Source: Pseudomonadota bacterium (lineage in GTDB: Bacteria > Pseudomonadota > Gammaproteobacteria > Halothiobacillales > Halothiobacillaceae). Taken from it: 64,000 nt of DNA. The position numbers and the translations under genes were made by a program. The stretch covers positions 481,377 through 545,376 of the forward strand of contig JAJYYE010000010.1 of assembly GCA_021801265.1 (NCBI GenBank), given 5' to 3'. The notes under the pieces were generated by a model that was given only the letters and a program-made list of their open reading frames with translations, ran no database searches and had not been told where the DNA came from. Below, in pieces: positions 1 to 10,247 of this stretch; position 1 is the stretch's first letter; the number at the start of each line of letters is the position of its first letter.

Positions 1-864
1 ATGCTTGTGGCGTGACGAGGGTCTTTGCCTGCCACAGCGAACAATGCAGAAATACCCGGCACACAGTGCTGCGCGCGAATGCGTTCAAGCCCTTGCGCAA
101 CCAGGCGTCGATTGTTGTCGTCCAGTGCGACGACATCGGCGACCGTACCCACCGCGACCAAATCCAGCCACTGCGCAAGATTGGGGCGGGGGCGCCCTGG
201 CGTGAACCAACCCAAATCGGTGAGACGCTCGCGCACGGCGGCCAGCACATAAAAAGCGACGCCGACACCGGCCAGCGCAGGTGAGCCAAAACAGGATCCC
301 ACCAAATTGGGGTTCACAATGGCATCGGCAGGTGGCAAGTGTTCGCCCGGCAGATGATGATCGGTAATAACGACCTGCGCACCCATCGCCTGTGCCGCCG
401 CGACCCCGGCAAAGGCACTGATCCCGTTATCGACGGTGATAACCAAATCCGGCGGCGCATCGGCCTGCGCCAGCCAATCACTCAGTACGGAGGGCGACAA
501 GCCATAACCATGGCGCACGCGATCAGGCAAGGTGAACGCCACTCGGGTCGCCCCCATGGCGCAAAGGCCGAGCACGCACAAGGCGGTGGCAGTGGCGCCA
601 TCCGCATCAAAATCGCCCACAATAAGCACACGAGCATTCGCCTGCACTGCCGCCGAAATATGTGCCGCCGCCAAGGCGATACCCGGCAAATCGGTGAATG
701 GCAACACCTGTTTCAGATTCGAATCCAGCTGAATGGGGGCAACAATGCCGCGATTCACCAAAATGGCCGCCAAACGCGAGTTCAACGTCGCCATTTCGGC
801 GGGTATGTTCGGTTCTGGGCGCCGGTGAATACGGGGACGTTCGGTTTTGTCGAAATGAGACACA
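1..864 (-). CDS. recJ: RecJ single-strand-specific 5'-3' exonuclease, N-terminal 288 residues (cut by window edge)
   Basis: RecJ degrades single-stranded DNA 5' to 3' in recombination and mismatch repair. The reverse strand shows the DHH-family signature VGDFDADGATATAL, then TVDNGIS, VITDHHLPG, NPNL and the AGVGVAFYVL helix, in RecJ order. There is no ATG at the expected place. A GTG at 864, nine bases after the ppx stop, gives an N-terminus (MSHFDKTERPRIHRRPEPN) that aligns in length with the family; the ATG at 794 would remove the conserved start. The C-terminal half lies outside the window. It follows ppx on the same strand and is probably cotranscribed with it. Confidence 0.93.
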
Positions 865-873
865 GGCGCGGTA

Positions 874-2388
874 TCAGGCAAAACTCAAGTGGATATCAGC
901 CATCGCAAGATATTCGCGCTCGAGCTCCAAATCCACCACGGTGAGCGGACGTGCATCCAGCCATCCCTTGCTGAACGTGAGGTGCAAGTTGTTGGCAGCC
1001 GCTTTCAAGCTGAGTTTGGGCGTTTTCGCGCGCGGCGAACGATCCCGATGCAGAAGGACCGCCAGGCGCAACACCACCGCGAGCTTGATGATTTGCCGCT
1101 GCAAGCGTTCATCAATCAATTCGAACCGTTGCGGTTTGAATTTGCGCCGGTGCGTGTGAACGAGGCTGGCGATGACGGTTTGTGCCGCGCGGGTTAATCC
1201 CGGCATATCGGCATAATTAATGATGTAGGCACCGTGATGGTGGAAACCGGAATGGCTGACCGCCAGGCCAATTTCATGCAGGCGCGCAGCAATTTCAAGC
1301 CACTCGGCATAACGCGGCGCATCAATCGCTTCAGGCTGGCAGGCCAGCTCCCAGTCTGGCGCAACTTGAGCCAATAAAACCGACGAAGTTTTGGCAATGC
1401 GCTCGGCGTGACGAATATCTACTGTAAATAACCGCTGCAAGCGCTGCACCGTGGCGAGGCGGATATCATCGTGGTCACTGCGATCAAGCCAGTCATACAC
1501 CAACCCCTCACGCAACGCACCATCGCTCACCAACATTTGGTCAATTTTCAAGGCCGCAAACACGGCCTGCATGGCAATTAAACCGCCAACAAATACCGGT
1601 TTTCGATCATCCGATAACCCGGATAATTTGAGCTTCTCAACTGAACCCGCCGCCAACACCGCCGTGTGGATTTTCCTCAGCCCTTCGTCCGTGATACTGC
1701 CATCGCCCCAACCATTGGCTTTGGCAACCGTAGCGAGCGAGCGAGCGGTTCCCGAGCTACCCAGCGCCTGCGCCCAACCCGCTTTAAGATAAGCCGCTTT
1801 ATAGGGGCTGAGTTCTAATTCGGCGCGGATTTTGGCGTGTTCCAAGCGGGTGGCATCGAACACCCCATCCTCGAAGAAATCTCGCATTAAAGCAACGCAC
1901 CCAATGGGCACACTTTCCATTTTTGACGGGCTGATGTCCTGACCCAGAATCAGTTCGGTCGAGCCGCCGCCAATATCCACCACCAATCGCGTGCCTTCAA
2001 TCGGCACTTCGCTCTGTGCCACACCCAGAAACACCAGGCGTGCTTCTTCACGCCCCGCAATAATTTCGATGGGGTGGCCAATCGCTTTTTCGCCCCGTTT
2101 AATGAATTGTGTGCCATTTCTGGCAGAGCGCAACGTGTTTGTACCCACAATCCGCACACTACCGCGCGGCATACCCGAAAGGCGCTGACCAAACCGTGTC
2201 AAGCAGGCGATGCCCCGCTCCATCGCATCTTCCGCCAGTTTGCCGTCAGCCTGCAGGCCGCCGGCAAGCCGTACCATCTCTTTCATGCGGTCAATGATTT
2301 GAATTTGGCCGCCATGAACCCGGGCAATCAGCATGTGGAAGCTATTAGAGCCGAGATCAACGGCGGCTACGAGGCTATCGTCTTGCAT
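874..2388 (-). CDS. ppx: Exopolyphosphatase (Ppx/GppA family)
   Basis: It releases orthophosphate from inorganic polyphosphate, or hydrolyses pppGpp if it acts as GppA. The N-terminal ASKHA-type fold is marked by AVDLGSNSFHMLIARV (phosphate-1 loop, about residues 7-22) and VDIGGGSTELILG. The C-terminal half carries the HD-like helical domain (LHEIGLAVSHSGFHHHGAYI). The frame is open upstream to 2469, but the ATG at 2388 starts just before the conserved motif, as in E. coli Ppx, and has GGAA ten bases upstream; it gives 504 residues, normal for the family. recJ follows nine bases downstream. Ppx is more likely than GppA because of the long C-terminal domain. Confidence 0.93.
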   Translation of the reverse strand: MQDDSLVAAVDLGSNSFHMLIARVHGGQIQIIDRMKEMVRLAGGLQADGKLAEDAMERGIACLTRFGQRLSGMPRGSVRIVGTNTLRSARNGTQFIKRGEKAIGHPIEIIAGREEARLVFLGVAQSEVPIEGTRLVVDIGGGSTELILGQDISPSKMESVPIGCVALMRDFFEDGVFDATRLEHAKIRAELELSPYKAAYLKAGWAQALGSSGTARSLATVAKANGWGDGSITDEGLRKIHTAVLAAGSVEKLKLSGLSDDRKPVFVGGLIAMQAVFAALKIDQMLVSDGALREGLVYDWLDRSDHDDIRLATVQRLQRLFTVDIRHAERIAKTSSVLLAQVAPDWELACQPEAIDAPRYAEWLEIAARLHEIGLAVSHSGFHHHGAYIINYADMPGLTRAAQTVIASLVHTHRRKFKPQRFELIDERLQRQIIKLAVVLRLAVLLHRDRSPRAKTPKLSLKAAANNLHLTFSKGWLDARPLTVVDLELEREYLAMADIHLSFA

Positions 2389-2647
2389 AGGGGTATTTTT
2401 CCGGAACCGACTGGGGTTGCCATTATCGCCACAGAAGAAGGGATAAACAATTTTATAAGCGGGAATCACACAAATTCCTGCCGAAAATCACACGCTCGCA
2501 CCAAATTCACCAGATTGTCATACCCTCCTGACATCCTCTTACCCTTGGGATTATTAGACTGGCAACGGCTCCCGTGCAAAACGTCTGAATGGCACGCAAT
2601 AACCTCAGTTGATGCCGGAACCCCCCTTTTCGGAGATTCATTTTGCT

Positions 2648-4531
2648 ATGGCCAAGTTATCCCAAACTGCCGAGTTTTTGCCCCAGTTTTTATTACGTGA
2701 TGCCGTCCACCCACCAACGACACCCGAACCAATTACTCATAGCCATTTGTCCGTACTTGAGGCACAAATCGGCGCATTAGGCGCAACTCAGCGCATTGAT
2801 CAACTCATTGCCAGCCAAACCATCGATATCGTATTCCAGCCGTTTATTGATGTCATGAATCACAGCATTCATGGCTATGAGGCTTTGGCGCGCCCGCCGC
2901 ACAGTGCGGGTTTTGCGCATATCGGTGATTTACTGATTATTGCCACGGCAGCCGACCGCCGCCTATCGCTGGAATGCCATTTGGCGATCAAAGCCATCGA
3001 ACGATTTACCGCATTAAAACTCACCGGACGATTGTTTGTTAATTTATCACCCGAGGTTTTGGGGCACCCCGAATTTGTCGTCGATACCCTGCTGGATGCG
3101 CTGAGCGAACAGGCATTACCTTTTCAGCGATTGGTGATTGAGCTGACGGAACAACACATCACCGAACACCCCCAGATTCTGCAACGCAATCTGGATCGTT
3201 TGCGTGTGCGGGGCATCATCTTGGCGCTGGATGATTTTGCAGCGGGCTATAACGGCTTATTACACTGGCTGGATCGCCAGCCCGAAATCGTCAAGATTGA
3301 TCGGGCAATGTTGAGCGGCATTGATCAGCTACCCAAAAAATATCGATTTGTGCGATCCGTGGTCCAACTCGCCAAAGAATCGGGAGCGCACATTGTGGCC
3401 GAGGGCGTCGAACTCGCCTCTGAGGCACGCGTCCTGGTCGAACTGGGGGTCGATTTCCTGCAAGGCTATTTATTTGGCCAACCGAGTATCGAACCCATAC
3501 AGAGTTTAGCGCCCGAACTGATTGACCTGCTACACCAAGGTTCCTGCAGCACCAAAACGCAGCAATGCCTCATTCAGACACTCATTCAACCTGCGCCCAG
3601 CGTGCAGATTACCGAGCGACTGGATGCAGTCATGAATCTCTTTTTGGCCGATTCGCAATTACGCGCGTTGCCGGTTCTGGATGGCCCGCTGCCGGTCGGC
3701 ATTGCCTGGCGACATGATTTAATGAATCTCTATGCCAGTCCGTTTGGTCGCCCCCTCAATGAGCGCCGCTCGATCAGCCGCCTGATGGATCGCCATCCCG
3801 TGATTGTCGATGAATCCGAATCACTCACGCTGCTGAGCCGCCGGATCAGTGAGCGCGATCATCGCAATTTTCACGATGTATTCATCATCACCCGGCAACG
3901 GGCGTATGTGGGCATTGGTCAATTAATCGACTTGCTCCGCCTGTATACCACTGAACAAGTCCGCCAGGCACAACATCTCAATCCCTTGAGTGGCTTGCCG
4001 GGCAATGTGCCCATCAATGAAACACTGGAAAGCTGGCTCGAAAACGGCACCGGCTTCACGCTCGTGTACGCCGATCTGGATTATTTCAAAGCCATTAATG
4101 ATTTTTACGGCTATCAGCGCGGCGACCGCGTATTACTTCTGTTAGCGCAAATTTTGAAAGACCACACACATCCCGCACAGGATTTTTTGGGGCATGTAGG
4201 CGGAGATGATTTTGTGATTTTATTTCAGTCGCCCGATTGGACCGCGCAATGCGCCCAAATCATTCAGGCATTTGATACCCAAATTGCGAGCCTGTACGAC
4301 GAGACAGACCAAACACGGGGGTTCATCGAAACCACCGACCGCGAAGGCCAGCCCCGACAATTTCCTTTTTGCAGCATTACGCTGGCCGCACTGATTCGCC
4401 CTGCAAACTACGCCATTCACAGCCAGACACTCACCGAACGCATTAGCGCAATCAAATCGCAAGCCAAAAAACAGCGCGGGAGTAAGTTAAAACTACAGTC
4501 GTTGGTGGGGCCCGATCCCATGGCATCCTGA
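2648..4531 (+). CDS. Cyclic-di-GMP enzyme: EAL domain, CBS pair, C-terminal GGDEF
   Basis: Predicted cytoplasmic c-di-GMP phosphodiesterase with a divergent cyclase domain. The EAL domain (about residues 50-300) keeps the residues needed for activity: YEALARP, LFVNLSPEV, VIELTEQ, LDDFAAGY, VKIDR, VAEGVE and LQGYLFG. A CBS-like pair follows (about 310-440), then a GGDEF domain whose A-site reads GGDDF (518-522) with no RxxD inhibitory site before it. No membrane segment is seen. The ATG at 2648 has GGAG twelve bases upstream; an upstream TTG at 2609 is possible but lacks a ribosome binding site. It is divergent from ppx and convergent with the next cyclase. Likely a phosphodiesterase; the cyclase half may be weak or regulatory (inference). 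Confidence 0.88.
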   Translation: MAKLSQTAEFLPQFLLRDAVHPPTTPEPITHSHLSVLEAQIGALGATQRIDQLIASQTIDIVFQPFIDVMNHSIHGYEALARPPHSAGFAHIGDLLIIATAADRRLSLECHLAIKAIERFTALKLTGRLFVNLSPEVLGHPEFVVDTLLDALSEQALPFQRLVIELTEQHITEHPQILQRNLDRLRVRGIILALDDFAAGYNGLLHWLDRQPEIVKIDRAMLSGIDQLPKKYRFVRSVVQLAKESGAHIVAEGVELASEARVLVELGVDFLQGYLFGQPSIEPIQSLAPELIDLLHQGSCSTKTQQCLIQTLIQPAPSVQITERLDAVMNLFLADSQLRALPVLDGPLPVGIAWRHDLMNLYASPFGRPLNERRSISRLMDRHPVIVDESESLTLLSRRISERDHRNFHDVFIITRQRAYVGIGQLIDLLRLYTTEQVRQAQHLNPLSGLPGNVPINETLESWLENGTGFTLVYADLDYFKAINDFYGYQRGDRVLLLLAQILKDHTHPAQDFLGHVGGDDFVILFQSPDWTAQCAQIIQAFDTQIASLYDETDQTRGFIETTDREGQPRQFPFCSITLAALIRPANYAIHSQTLTERISAIKSQAKKQRGSKLKLQSLVGPDPMAS

Positions 4532-4578
4532 GCGCTCAGAATCGATTTAATTCAAAAAATCCGAACACCTATCATCAT

Positions 4579-7410
4579 CTAGGCAGGATTATTCTCAGTC
4601 CCCATACACCCACACACTTGGTTCCGCCCCCGTGCCTTCGCGAGGTACAAGGCATTATCCGCCCGAGACAATCCCTCGCTGGCCGAGCCTGCTTCGGCCA
4701 TTAAATCGCTGACGCCCATACTGGCGGTACATTGAATCACCTCGTCACCCCACTCGACTCGGATCGCTGCAATGGCAATGCGCAGCCGCTGGGCGATTTC
4801 ATAGGCATCCAGGCACACCGTATTAGGCAGTAAAATGGCAAATTCCTCACCGCCCAACCGGCCGCACAAGTCTTGGCGACGCAGCATGGCTTGAATTATC
4901 AACGAAAACTGGCGCAGCATTTCATCTCCGCCTGCATGGCCATATTGGTCATTAATTCGCTTGAAGTGATCGATATCCAGCATCAGAACACTGGTGGGGG
5001 ATTGATACCGCGTAGCGCGGTCAAATTCCTCGTCCAGTCGCTGCATGAAATGGCGACGATTGGGCAATCCGGTTAATTCATCCGTAATCGCCATGGTTTC
5101 AAGCAATTGCTCATGATGCTTCATTTCACTGATATCAGAAAACACCACCACCAAGCCATTGCGGGCTGAGTCAAAATCATCCGGTAGAACTGCGACAGAT
5201 AAGCGTACCGGGAACAATCCGTCAGCCCGTCGCCAAAAATTTTCCTGCAAGCCCGAGCGGGGTTCACCATCGTCAAGTGCGGCTAAAAAGCCCGATTCAG
5301 GCGGATATTCGCCGTACACAATGTCCGCGACATCCAAGCCAGTCAGATGCTGTGTATCAAAACCCAATAAGCGCCGCGCTGCCGGATTCGCAAAGCTCAT
5401 TTTCCCTTGGGCATCAACCCCAAAAATACCTTCACCTGCCGTATGCAATACGGCGGCATCGCGCCGATTCGTACGCTGCATCGCTTGCTCCGCCGCCACA
5501 CGATCGGTGACATCTTGCAAGGTGCCTTCCAGCCGTAAAGGCGCACCCGTTTCACTCAGCACCAGCTGCACTTCCCAAATAATTGTGCGTTCTACCCCAT
5601 CAAGGCGGCACATCAGTACGTCCGTCTGCATGCGCGGACTGGTTTGCGCCCATAACCGCTGTAACATCAACACCAACCGCTGTTGGTCAATGGCCGATAC
5701 ATGGCAAAGTATGCCTGCCAGAGCCAATAAAGGTGGGGGTAATAAGGCAAACAATGTGGTGGATAATGATCCGGACCCTGATTCCGGGAGCACCTCAAGT
5801 GCTTGATTACTTTCCCTCACATGAGGAATTGCTTCGCCAAACCAACGCGTTAACAAGACCGACGGCAAATACTGCCCGGTAGGTACATCCAGCTCGAAAC
5901 TACCCAGTTGGGCAATATCTTTCACATGCTGTAACCGGCGCGCGATTTGCTGTAACTCCAGAATCAATTGCTGCTGCTCGGTTTGATCTATGCCCAATCC
6001 GATAATCATCGAAACCGCCCCGTCTTCATCAAAAATCGGAGTAAGCACAATATTCAAAAACGGATTGCCCGCAGGCACATCCACGCGCTGGGCATAGCGA
6101 ATCGGCTCGCGCCGCGCCACACAATCCCGATAATTGCCCACCACCCAGTCGGCCAGATCGCGCGGTAAAATTTCATGCGGACGGTGGCGGGCAAACCGTT
6201 CCCGCGTGTACCCCGTTAATCGCGCATGGGCATCATTGCTGGCCAGAAACATGAAGTCGCCATCCGGCTCAACACCCACGATAAACACGACTGCGTCCAC
6301 ATGGTCAAAGATTGAGCGGTACATTTGCTCGCTTTCCGCCAATTTGCGCTCAATCGCCACCTGTTTGTCGATGTCCCGGGAAACGGTTTGAATGCCCATT
6401 AACTGCGCATGCTCATCGTGAATCGCTGTCGCCCGGGTTTCGATCCACCGCCAAACACCCCAAGCCGTGCGCATTCGATAGATCCACGTTTGCGGCGTAT
6501 CATCCATCGCAAACATCTGCCAGGGCCGTTTAATAAACTGAACACGATCATCCGGATGAATCAATGTCCACAAATCCCTCGTCAATAATTGCTCGGGTTT
6601 GTAGCCCAGAATGGATCGCGTTGATCCGCCAACCCAACGGAGGGTGCAATCAGGGGCATGTAAACCAATCACGTCCTGGATATTTTCCGCAATCAGTCGA
6701 TATCGAGATTGCTCCTCTTCCAGCCTAACTTGCAGATGCATTTGAACATCAATATCCAACAAGGCGCCAATCAAGAACAGGGGCTGTCCGACGTCATCCC
6801 GCACCAAACGCGCCGTATCGGCAACCCATCCATAATGACCATTCCCATACAATAGGCGATACCGACTGCTTTTGCCCTGTACGTCCCAATGACGGAAATC
6901 ACCTTCTAATTCGGCCGTAGCCCGATCATCGGGGTGAATATGCCGACGCCACCAATCCTGTATATCACCCAGGCCAACCGGATTGTGGCCAAAAATTTCG
7001 TGGATATTTGAGCTGAAATAATCGAACGAATTGACCGCATTGGGGCGCAGATCCACGCGGTAAATCACGGCAGGGCTAGCGGCAATCAGCGCATTAAAAT
7101 CATCCTGTTGCAGGCGGATCGACCCGATCCCGCTATGACGAACTCCGCCTGTACGCTGTGATCGAAGCCCCCATGCCAGAGCAAGCGCTCCAAGCGCCAT
7201 GGAGCCGAGTATGCCCATACCCAAAAGCAGAAACAGCGTCATCACGGATTGATTGTTGACGTCAGGGACGACAACACACCCGATGTGATTCAGTGCCCAG
7301 CCACTGATGCCCACGACAAGCAATGCCAACAACCCCGCGAGAACCCAAAGCCAGGACTTAAGCGAGGCGGAAATCACGGAATCACGGACTAAATTGGGCT
7401 CATTTGGCAT
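4579..7410 (-). CDS. Membrane-anchored multi-PAS diguanylate cyclase
   Basis: Predicted to make c-di-GMP from two GTP. Two hydrophobic segments lie at about residues 17-38 and 57-84, with roughly 18 residues between. A chain of PAS/PAC-like modules follows (about 105-230, 240-355, 365-480, a degenerate region, 650-770), then a GGDEF domain from about 775. The active site is GGEEF (853-857), preceded by an intact inhibitory I-site RRQD (844-847), so product feedback is expected. At 943 residues it is a sensor-type enzyme; the PAS ligand cannot be told from sequence. The ATG at 7410 is the first in frame; the ribosome binding site is weak. It faces the EAL-GGDEF gene tail to tail. Confidence 0.93.
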   Translation of the reverse strand: MPNEPNLVRDSVISASLKSWLWVLAGLLALLVVGISGWALNHIGCVVVPDVNNQSVMTLFLLLGMGILGSMALGALALAWGLRSQRTGGVRHSGIGSIRLQQDDFNALIAASPAVIYRVDLRPNAVNSFDYFSSNIHEIFGHNPVGLGDIQDWWRRHIHPDDRATAELEGDFRHWDVQGKSSRYRLLYGNGHYGWVADTARLVRDDVGQPLFLIGALLDIDVQMHLQVRLEEEQSRYRLIAENIQDVIGLHAPDCTLRWVGGSTRSILGYKPEQLLTRDLWTLIHPDDRVQFIKRPWQMFAMDDTPQTWIYRMRTAWGVWRWIETRATAIHDEHAQLMGIQTVSRDIDKQVAIERKLAESEQMYRSIFDHVDAVVFIVGVEPDGDFMFLASNDAHARLTGYTRERFARHRPHEILPRDLADWVVGNYRDCVARREPIRYAQRVDVPAGNPFLNIVLTPIFDEDGAVSMIIGLGIDQTEQQQLILELQQIARRLQHVKDIAQLGSFELDVPTGQYLPSVLLTRWFGEAIPHVRESNQALEVLPESGSGSLSTTLFALLPPPLLALAGILCHVSAIDQQRLVLMLQRLWAQTSPRMQTDVLMCRLDGVERTIIWEVQLVLSETGAPLRLEGTLQDVTDRVAAEQAMQRTNRRDAAVLHTAGEGIFGVDAQGKMSFANPAARRLLGFDTQHLTGLDVADIVYGEYPPESGFLAALDDGEPRSGLQENFWRRADGLFPVRLSVAVLPDDFDSARNGLVVVFSDISEMKHHEQLLETMAITDELTGLPNRRHFMQRLDEEFDRATRYQSPTSVLMLDIDHFKRINDQYGHAGGDEMLRQFSLIIQAMLRRQDLCGRLGGEEFAILLPNTVCLDAYEIAQRLRIAIAAIRVEWGDEVIQCTASMGVSDLMAEAGSASEGLSRADNALYLAKARGRNQVCGCMGTENNPA

Positions 7411-7543
7411 AACGGCTCGGCAGATTCAGACAGGACATAGCGTGTTTTCAACATGCGTTTTAACTCATTTTTCAGGTTTAGGGTAGCGGCTTGCTTTCCT
7501 CTGCGGTGAGAATACGCTAAAACGAAAATCTGGACACGCGCCA

Positions 7544-7570
7544 TAAAAAAACCCGCGATAAACGCGGGTT
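7544..7570 (-). terminator. Rho-independent terminator of the tkt-gap-pgk-pyk-fba operon
   Basis: Read on the minus strand, arms AACCCGCG and CGCGGGTT form an 8-bp stem with a five-base loop followed by a run of T. It lies 23 bases beyond the fba stop. Confidence 0.9.
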
Positions 7571-7593
7571 GATCAAGCTAAAAACCAATCAAA

Positions 7594-8658
7594 TTATTTG
7601 ATTTGCTGCTTCAAGCTGCCAGAAGCATAACGCTTGTGCATCTCATCCAAGTTAATTGGCTTGATTGAAGCGGCTTTACCCGCCGCGCCGAAGGCTTCAA
7701 ACCGCGCTTGGCAAATACCTTTCATCGCTTTGGTCGCCTCTTTGAAGAATTTACGCGGATCGAAGTTGGCTGGGTTGTCGTGCAGATGCTTACGAATCGC
7801 ACCGGTAGAGGCCATCCGTAAATCGGTATCGATGTTCACTTTACGTACGCCGAACTTAATGCCCTCAACGATTTCTTCAACGGGCACGCCGTAGGTTTGA
7901 CCCATGTCACCGCCGTAACTGTTGATGATCTCTAACCAATCTTCAGGCACAGACGATGAACCGTGCATCACAAGGTGGGTGTTAGGAATACGCAGGTGGA
8001 TTTCTTTCACGCGGTCAATACGTAACACTTTGCCCGTGGGCTTCTGGGTGAATTTGTATGCGCCGTGTGAGGTGCCGATGGCGATGGCCAGCGCATCGAC
8101 GTCGGTACGTTTCACAAATTCAGCCGCTTCTTCCGGATCAGTCAGAAGCATGGAATGATCCAGCTCGCCCTCAGCACCGTGACCATCCTCTTCGCCCATT
8201 TTACCCGTTTCGAGTGAACCCAGGCAGCCTAATTCACCTTCAACCGAAACACCCACAAAATGGGACATTTCAGCTACTTTACGTGTCACTTCGACGTTGT
8301 ATTCAAATGAGGACGGTGTTTTCATGTCAGGCATCAAGGAACCGTCCATCATCACCGAGCTGAAGCCCGATTGAATCGCACGGAAACACACACCGGGATC
8401 TGCGCCGTGATCCTGGTGCATCACAACCGGGATGTGGGGATACATTTCAACTGCAGCCAACACCAGGTGACGCAGGAACGGTTCGCCCGCATACGAGCGC
8501 GCGCCCGCAGAGCCTTGAAGAATCACCGGGCTATCGACCGCATCGGCGGCCTGCATGATCGCGTGGATTTGTTCCATGTTGTTCACATTGAACGCGGGCA
8601 TGCCATAGCTATGTTCCGCAGCGTGATCCAACAATTGACGTAAGGAAATAAGCGCCAT
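7594..8658 (-). CDS. fba: Class II fructose-bisphosphate aldolase
   Basis: Zinc-dependent aldolase joining dihydroxyacetone phosphate with glyceraldehyde 3-phosphate (also erythrose 4-phosphate in Calvin-type enzymes). Zinc and substrate motifs are visible: [37 protein letters not shown] and the C-terminal [11 protein letters not shown]. The length of 354 residues fits the long Calvin-cycle (CbbA) subgroup. The ATG at 8658 has GGAGA five to nine bases upstream. It is the last gene of the tkt-gap-pgk-pyk-fba series, followed directly by a strong terminator. The context supports a role in CO2 fixation and gluconeogenesis, although RuBisCO is not in this window. Confidence 0.97.
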   Translation of the reverse strand: MALISLRQLLDHAAEHSYGMPAFNVNNMEQIHAIMQAADAVDSPVILQGSAGARSYAGEPFLRHLVLAAVEMYPHIPVVMHQDHGADPGVCFRAIQSGFSSVMMDGSLMPDMKTPSSFEYNVEVTRKVAEMSHFVGVSVEGELGCLGSLETGKMGEEDGHGAEGELDHSMLLTDPEEAAEFVKRTDVDALAIAIGTSHGAYKFTQKPTGKVLRIDRVKEIHLRIPNTHLVMHGSSSVPEDWLEIINSYGGDMGQTYGVPVEEIVEGIKFGVRKVNIDTDLRMASTGAIRKHLHDNPANFDPRKFFKEATKAMKGICQARFEAFGAAGKAASIKPINLDEMHKRYASGSLKQQIK

Positions 8659-8763
8659 TCTGTCTCTCCAGTAAAGTTAAAAAATTAAGCTAAAAAATTC
8701 GATCAATGAAAAACCACACCCATTCATAAGCTTTAGCCACACGTCATCAACGTGACAGCAAGG

Positions 8764-10239
8764 TTAATCGGGATTAATAATCTGCCCTACGCGTACAATT
8801 TTCATGGCATTGGTTCCGCCCATCTCGCCCATCAAATCACCTTTAGTGATGATGACAACGTCCCCATCATCCAAGCGCTCCATTTGCGTCAGTGCTTCAA
8901 TCACCATGCGGTTGACTTCAGCGTGATCAGTTGATTCGTAGGGGAAATGCACAGCCTGCACCCCGCGATACAGCGCGACTCGACGCGCGGCAACTTCATT
9001 ACGGGTAAAGGCATAAATCGGGATATCGGTACTCACGCGTGACATCCAAAGCGGCGTGGCGCCCGATTCCGTCAGCGCAACAATCGCGGCAACATCCAAA
9101 TGATTCGCCGTGTAAATCGCCGAATAGGCGATGGCTTGATCAATCCGTTCAAACGGGATATCCAAGGGTGGTTGACCGCGTTTCGCCTCGATTTGATACT
9201 CTGCCCGATGACATATTCGCGCCATGGTCTCGACAACGCGAACCGGATGTTTGCCGGCGGCAGTTTCCCCAGACAACATGACCGCATCGGTGCCATCCAG
9301 CACGGCATTGGCGACATCGAATACTTCCGCCCGCGTGGGGATCGGATTGGTAATCATGGTTTCCATCATTTGGGTCGCGGTTATAACCGGGCGGTTCATA
9401 TCGCGCGCCATGCGAATAAAGGCCTTCTGCACCGCAGGCAATTCCGCATCGCCAATTTCCACACCTAAATCACCACGGGCGATCATGATCGCATCGGACG
9501 CCTGGATAATATCTTTAATACATTCAATCGCTTCGGCACGCTCAATTTTCGCCACGATATGTGCGCTGCAACCGGCTGCCTGCAATAAACGCCGCGCTTC
9601 GTGAATGTCCTCACCCGAACGGGGAAACGATACGGCGATGTAATCTACGCCAATCATGGCCGCTGTTTTGATATCTTCCCGATCTTTTTCGGTGATCGCG
9701 GGTGCCGATAAACCGCCGCCCTGACGATTAATGCCTTTGTTATTGGATAACTCACCACCGACGACAACCGTGGTGTGAATTTTGCTGCTAACGACCGAAT
9801 CAACGCGCAACACAATGCGGCCATCGTCTAATAACAGCACATCACCGGGCCTGGAATCAGTCACCAGTGCCTTGTAGGTGATACCGACCATCGTCTCATC
9901 GCCACTATCCCGATCCAGTTCTGCATCCAAAATAAAGGATGTCCCTTCAACCAGCTCAACCTTACCTGTTTTGAATCGGTCGATCCGAATCTTGGGGCCT
10001 TGCAAATCCCCCAAAATAGCCACAAAACGCCCCTGCGCCTTTGCTGCTTCCCGTACCATATCAGCCCGATGCTGGTGATCGGAGGCTTTGCCGTGTGAGA
10101 AATTCAGGCGAACGACATCAACACCCGCGCGAACCAAGTCAGAAATAATCTGCGGTGTGTCGCTGGCAGGCCCGAGGGTCGCCACAATTTTGGTCCGACG
10201 CGTCGTAGTCAAATAACCCGGTGGATTTAAAACGTGCAT
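8764..10239 (-). CDS. pyk: Pyruvate kinase
   Basis: Transfers phosphate from phosphoenolpyruvate to ADP. Motifs in order: TKIVATLGPAS, VVRLNFSHG, LGDLQGPKIR, the active-site region VAKIERAEAIE, MIARGDLGVEIG and ITATQMMETMI, then a C-terminal allosteric domain; 491 residues is normal. The start ATG at 10239 has TAAGGA correctly spaced. It begins only eight bases after the pgk stop, so the two are cotranscribed. Its place inside a Calvin-type cluster resembles sulfur-oxidiser cbb clusters and links carbon fixation output to pyruvate. Confidence 0.97.
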   Translation of the reverse strand: MHVLNPPGYLTTTRRTKIVATLGPASDTPQIISDLVRAGVDVVRLNFSHGKASDHQHRADMVREAAKAQGRFVAILGDLQGPKIRIDRFKTGKVELVEGTSFILDAELDRDSGDETMVGITYKALVTDSRPGDVLLLDDGRIVLRVDSVVSSKIHTTVVVGGELSNNKGINRQGGGLSAPAITEKDREDIKTAAMIGVDYIAVSFPRSGEDIHEARRLLQAAGCSAHIVAKIERAEAIECIKDIIQASDAIMIARGDLGVEIGDAELPAVQKAFIRMARDMNRPVITATQMMETMITNPIPTRAEVFDVANAVLDGTDAVMLSGETAAGKHPVRVVETMARICHRAEYQIEAKRGQPPLDIPFERIDQAIAYSAIYTANHLDVAAIVALTESGATPLWMSRVSTDIPIYAFTRNEVAARRVALYRGVQAVHFPYESTDHAEVNRMVIEALTQMERLDDGDVVIITKGDLMGEMGGTNAMKIVRVGQIINPD

Positions 10240-10247
10240 AAAATTCC

